From assembly GCF_934202705.1 (NCBI RefSeq), contig NZ_CAKPYE010000006.1, forward strand, positions 1-64,000: DNA of 64,000 nt, in the 5' to 3' direction. Positions within the stretch are counted from its first letter, which is position 1. Every line of letters starts with the position of its first letter. This document shows, piece by piece, positions 62,439-64,000 of this stretch. The translations under genes and the position numbers were made by a program. This stretch comes from an uncultured Limosilactobacillus sp. (GTDB lineage: Bacteria > Bacillota > Bacilli > Lactobacillales > Lactobacillaceae). The notes under the pieces are model-generated. The model was given only the letters and a program-made list of their open reading frames with translations. It did not search any database and was not told the origin of the DNA.

Positions 62439-62732
62439 CAATAATTAATTGAACAAAGCATTTTGCGATGAGAGGAACAGTAAATGTTTTCTTGGTGATC
62501 AGAGAGTCCCCGTTGTGGTGAGAGGGGAAGACCATAGGAAGGTTGAAGATCATCCTCGAGCAATGTGACTTGAACATCTTGAGTAGAGTCACCAGGAACG
62601 CATCCTTTATCATGCCGGCGTATGAACACGTACGCGCGAGGTCTAGCCAGCAATGACTAGATAAAATTAGGTGGTAACACGGTAAATGGATCGTCCTAAG
62701 TAGCTATGAATTAGCTACTTAGGACTTTTTTT
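62439..62732 (+). promoter_or_regulatory. T-box leader (tRNA-sensing riboswitch)
   Basis: Contains an AGTA motif in stem I (62479-62482), the T-box AGGTGGTAACACGG (62669-62682) and a terminator of 14 bp (GTCCTAAGTAGCTA, 62693-62706 / TAGCTACTTAGGAC, 62712-62725) followed by a run of T. A GAAGATCATC at 62545-62554 lies where the specifier is expected; ATC (Ile) is the best reading but is not secure. Controls the peptide-binding protein downstream. Confidence 0.85.
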
Positions 62733-62767
62733 GTTCAATCAAAATAATTTTTAGTGAGGTGAGGAAG

Positions 62768-62914
62768 ATGGAATCAGACATTACAGACATTAGTGAGATT
62801 AAAATTTCGGTTAAACCAACACCTTACAGGAGGAATCATTATGAAGATGAACAAAAAAATGATGACTTTAGCTGGAGTCGCTTTAACAGCAATGTCGTTA
62901 GCAGCGTGTGGTAA
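62768..62914 (+). CDS. possible short leader ORF overlapping oppA start
   Basis: ATG 62768 with GAGGTGAGGAAG upstream opens a 48-codon frame MESDITDISEIKISVKPTPY... that runs past the oppA start in another frame. It is either a leader peptide or a chance frame; there is no known relative. The good ribosome site is the only support. Confidence 0.25.
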   Translation: MESDITDISEIKISVKPTPYRRNHYEDEQKNDDFSWSRFNSNVVSSVW

Positions 62915-64000
62915 CAGTGGCAAGAATAAAGCTAGTGGTGATTTAAATGTCACCCTCAAGGCGAATCCAGTAACTTTAGATCCAGCAAAGACAATCGAAA
63001 CCCCAAGTACTTCGATGCAAGTTCAATCATTTGAAGGACTACTGAAATTTGATAAGAATAACAATGTTGTTCTCGGTGAAGCAGCTACCCAGCCTAAAGT
63101 TACCAATGATGGAAAAACTTGGACCTTCACTTTAAAAAAGGGTCTTAAGTGGAGCAACGGTGATGAGGTGACAGCCCAAGACTATGTTGCCTCGATGCGT
63201 CACTGGGCTGATCCTAAGACCAAGTCCCAAGCAGCAGATAAGGTCGCTAACTTAGCAAACTATGATCAGGTTGCTAAAGGGAGTATGCCAACGTCTTCCT
63301 TGGGTGTAAAAGCCCTTGGTAAGTATAAAGTTCAATTTGACCTTGCTAAGAAAGAACCAACCGTTAATGTTCGTAATAATTTTGCTGCTAATCTCAAACC
63401 GGTTAATCATCGGGTTCTCGCTAAAGAAGGTAATAAATACGGTTCTTCGTCTTCTAAAGCTGTCTACAACGGTCCTTTCAAAGTTGCAAATTGGACTGGT
63501 GGAAGCGATGACGAATGGAGTTATGTTAAGAACGAACGTTACTACAACCAAAAGCAGGTCAACATGAAAAAGGTCAATGTTCAAGTTACTAAAGACAACA
63601 ATACAGCCCAAAACCTTTTTAAGTCTGGTAAGGTTCAAGAAACTGCTGTTACAGCTGATTACGTCAAAGGTAATAAGGGTAACAAAGAACTCCACACGAG
63701 CTTAATGGCCACCCAGTACTACCTGTATTTCAATGGTAAGAATGAATTGACAAAAAATGGAAACTTCCGTCAAGCCGTTAATTACGCATTTGATAATAAT
63801 CAATTAGCCAAGAAGGTCCTGCAAGATGGTTCCGTTGGGGCCACTGGATGGGTGCCAAAGGGTGACATGAAAAATCCAAAGACTGGTGAAGACTTTGCTA
63901 AACAAGCGGGCGATCTTCAAAAACAAAATAAACAAAAGGCTCAGAACTACTGGAAAGCAGCCCAAAAAGATCTTGGCAAAAAGAAGTTAACGCTAAACTT
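62841..64000 (+). CDS. oppA: oligopeptide ABC transporter substrate-binding lipoprotein, 3' cut by window
   Basis: ATG 62841 after AGGAGG. Signal peptide MKMNKKMMTLAGVALTAMSL then lipobox LAAC with a free Cys, so it is a lipoprotein. The solute-binding family 5 start follows: LNVTLKANPVTLDPAKTIE, SFEGLLKFDKNN, TFTLKKGLKWSNGDEVTAQD. At least 386 codons are present without a stop. Peptide import at the cell surface; T-box control suggests response to an uncharged tRNA. Confidence 0.9.
   Translation, partial: MKMNKKMMTLAGVALTAMSLAACGNSGKNKASGDLNVTLKANPVTLDPAKTIETPSTSMQVQSFEGLLKFDKNNNVVLGEAATQPKVTNDGKTWTFTLKKGLKWSNGDEVTAQDYVASMRHWADPKTKSQAADKVANLANYDQVAKGSMPTSSLGVKALGKYKVQFDLAKKEPTVNVRNNFAANLKPVNHRVLAKEGNKYGSSSSKAVYNGPFKVANWTGGSDDEWSYVKNERYYNQKQVNMKKVNVQVTKDNNTAQNLFKSGKVQETAVTADYVKGNKGNKELHTSLMATQYYLYFNGKNELTKNGNFRQAVNYAFDNNQLAKKVLQDGSVGATGWVPKGDMKNPKTGEDFAKQAGDLQKQNKQKAQNYWKAAQKDLGKKKLTLN

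Overview
The window reads as low-to-mid GC Lactobacillaceae chromosome, most like Limosilactobacillus. The gene types fit (OYE-family flavin reductases, DUF915 esterases, T-box controlled oppA, zinc ABC operon, class-M-like sirtuins), as do the AGGAGG-type ribosome sites. Genus is an inference; no rRNA or other marker gene is present.

The main architectural feature is a roughly 11.7 kb redox/hydrolase gene cluster present twice in the same orientation and gene order. Copy A (189-12820) is visibly GC-richer than copy B (23043-34751). Each copy holds a divergent HxlR regulator, a MIF-like tautomerase, an old yellow enzyme (OYE1), a cysteine-free DsbA-fold protein, an alpha/beta hydrolase, a TMEM175-type channel, a second OYE and a second hydrolase. 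After the site of a decayed Nudix gene come a divergent LysR, a hexapeptide-fold protein, an SDR, a Cys-nucleophile hydrolase, a DUF915 esterase, a decayed MDR reductase and an NmrA-type protein. Each copy carries different inactivating lesions.

Between the copies lies accessory DNA: a tRNA-like 3' fragment, a plasmid-type mobilization module (oriT-like region, MobC, relaxase, overlapping MobB-like gene; 13.1-16.9 kb), orphan phage/plasmid-like ORFs, an aldo-keto reductase, a decayed AKR/ABM pair, a LysR and an internally deleted IS3-family element.

From 34.8 to 54 kb the DNA has ordinary AT-rich composition and carries hpt plus more redox genes (CMD, SDRs, flavodoxins, AKRs, LysR/AraC/MerR/TetR regulators, another hexapeptide-hydrolase pair), transporters, an O6-alkylguanine repair gene and a pair of atypical Sir2 proteins. 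Several of these promoters share short elements, suggesting a dispersed electrophile/quinone stress regulon.

The last 10 kb holds a zinc ABC operon fused to yibE/F-like genes behind a Zur-like box. It also has a three-gene unit of a PLD-AAA protein, a membrane-anchored DUF915-like hydrolase and a PgpA-family phosphatase, and finally a T-box leader in front of a peptide-binding lipoprotein cut by the window end.
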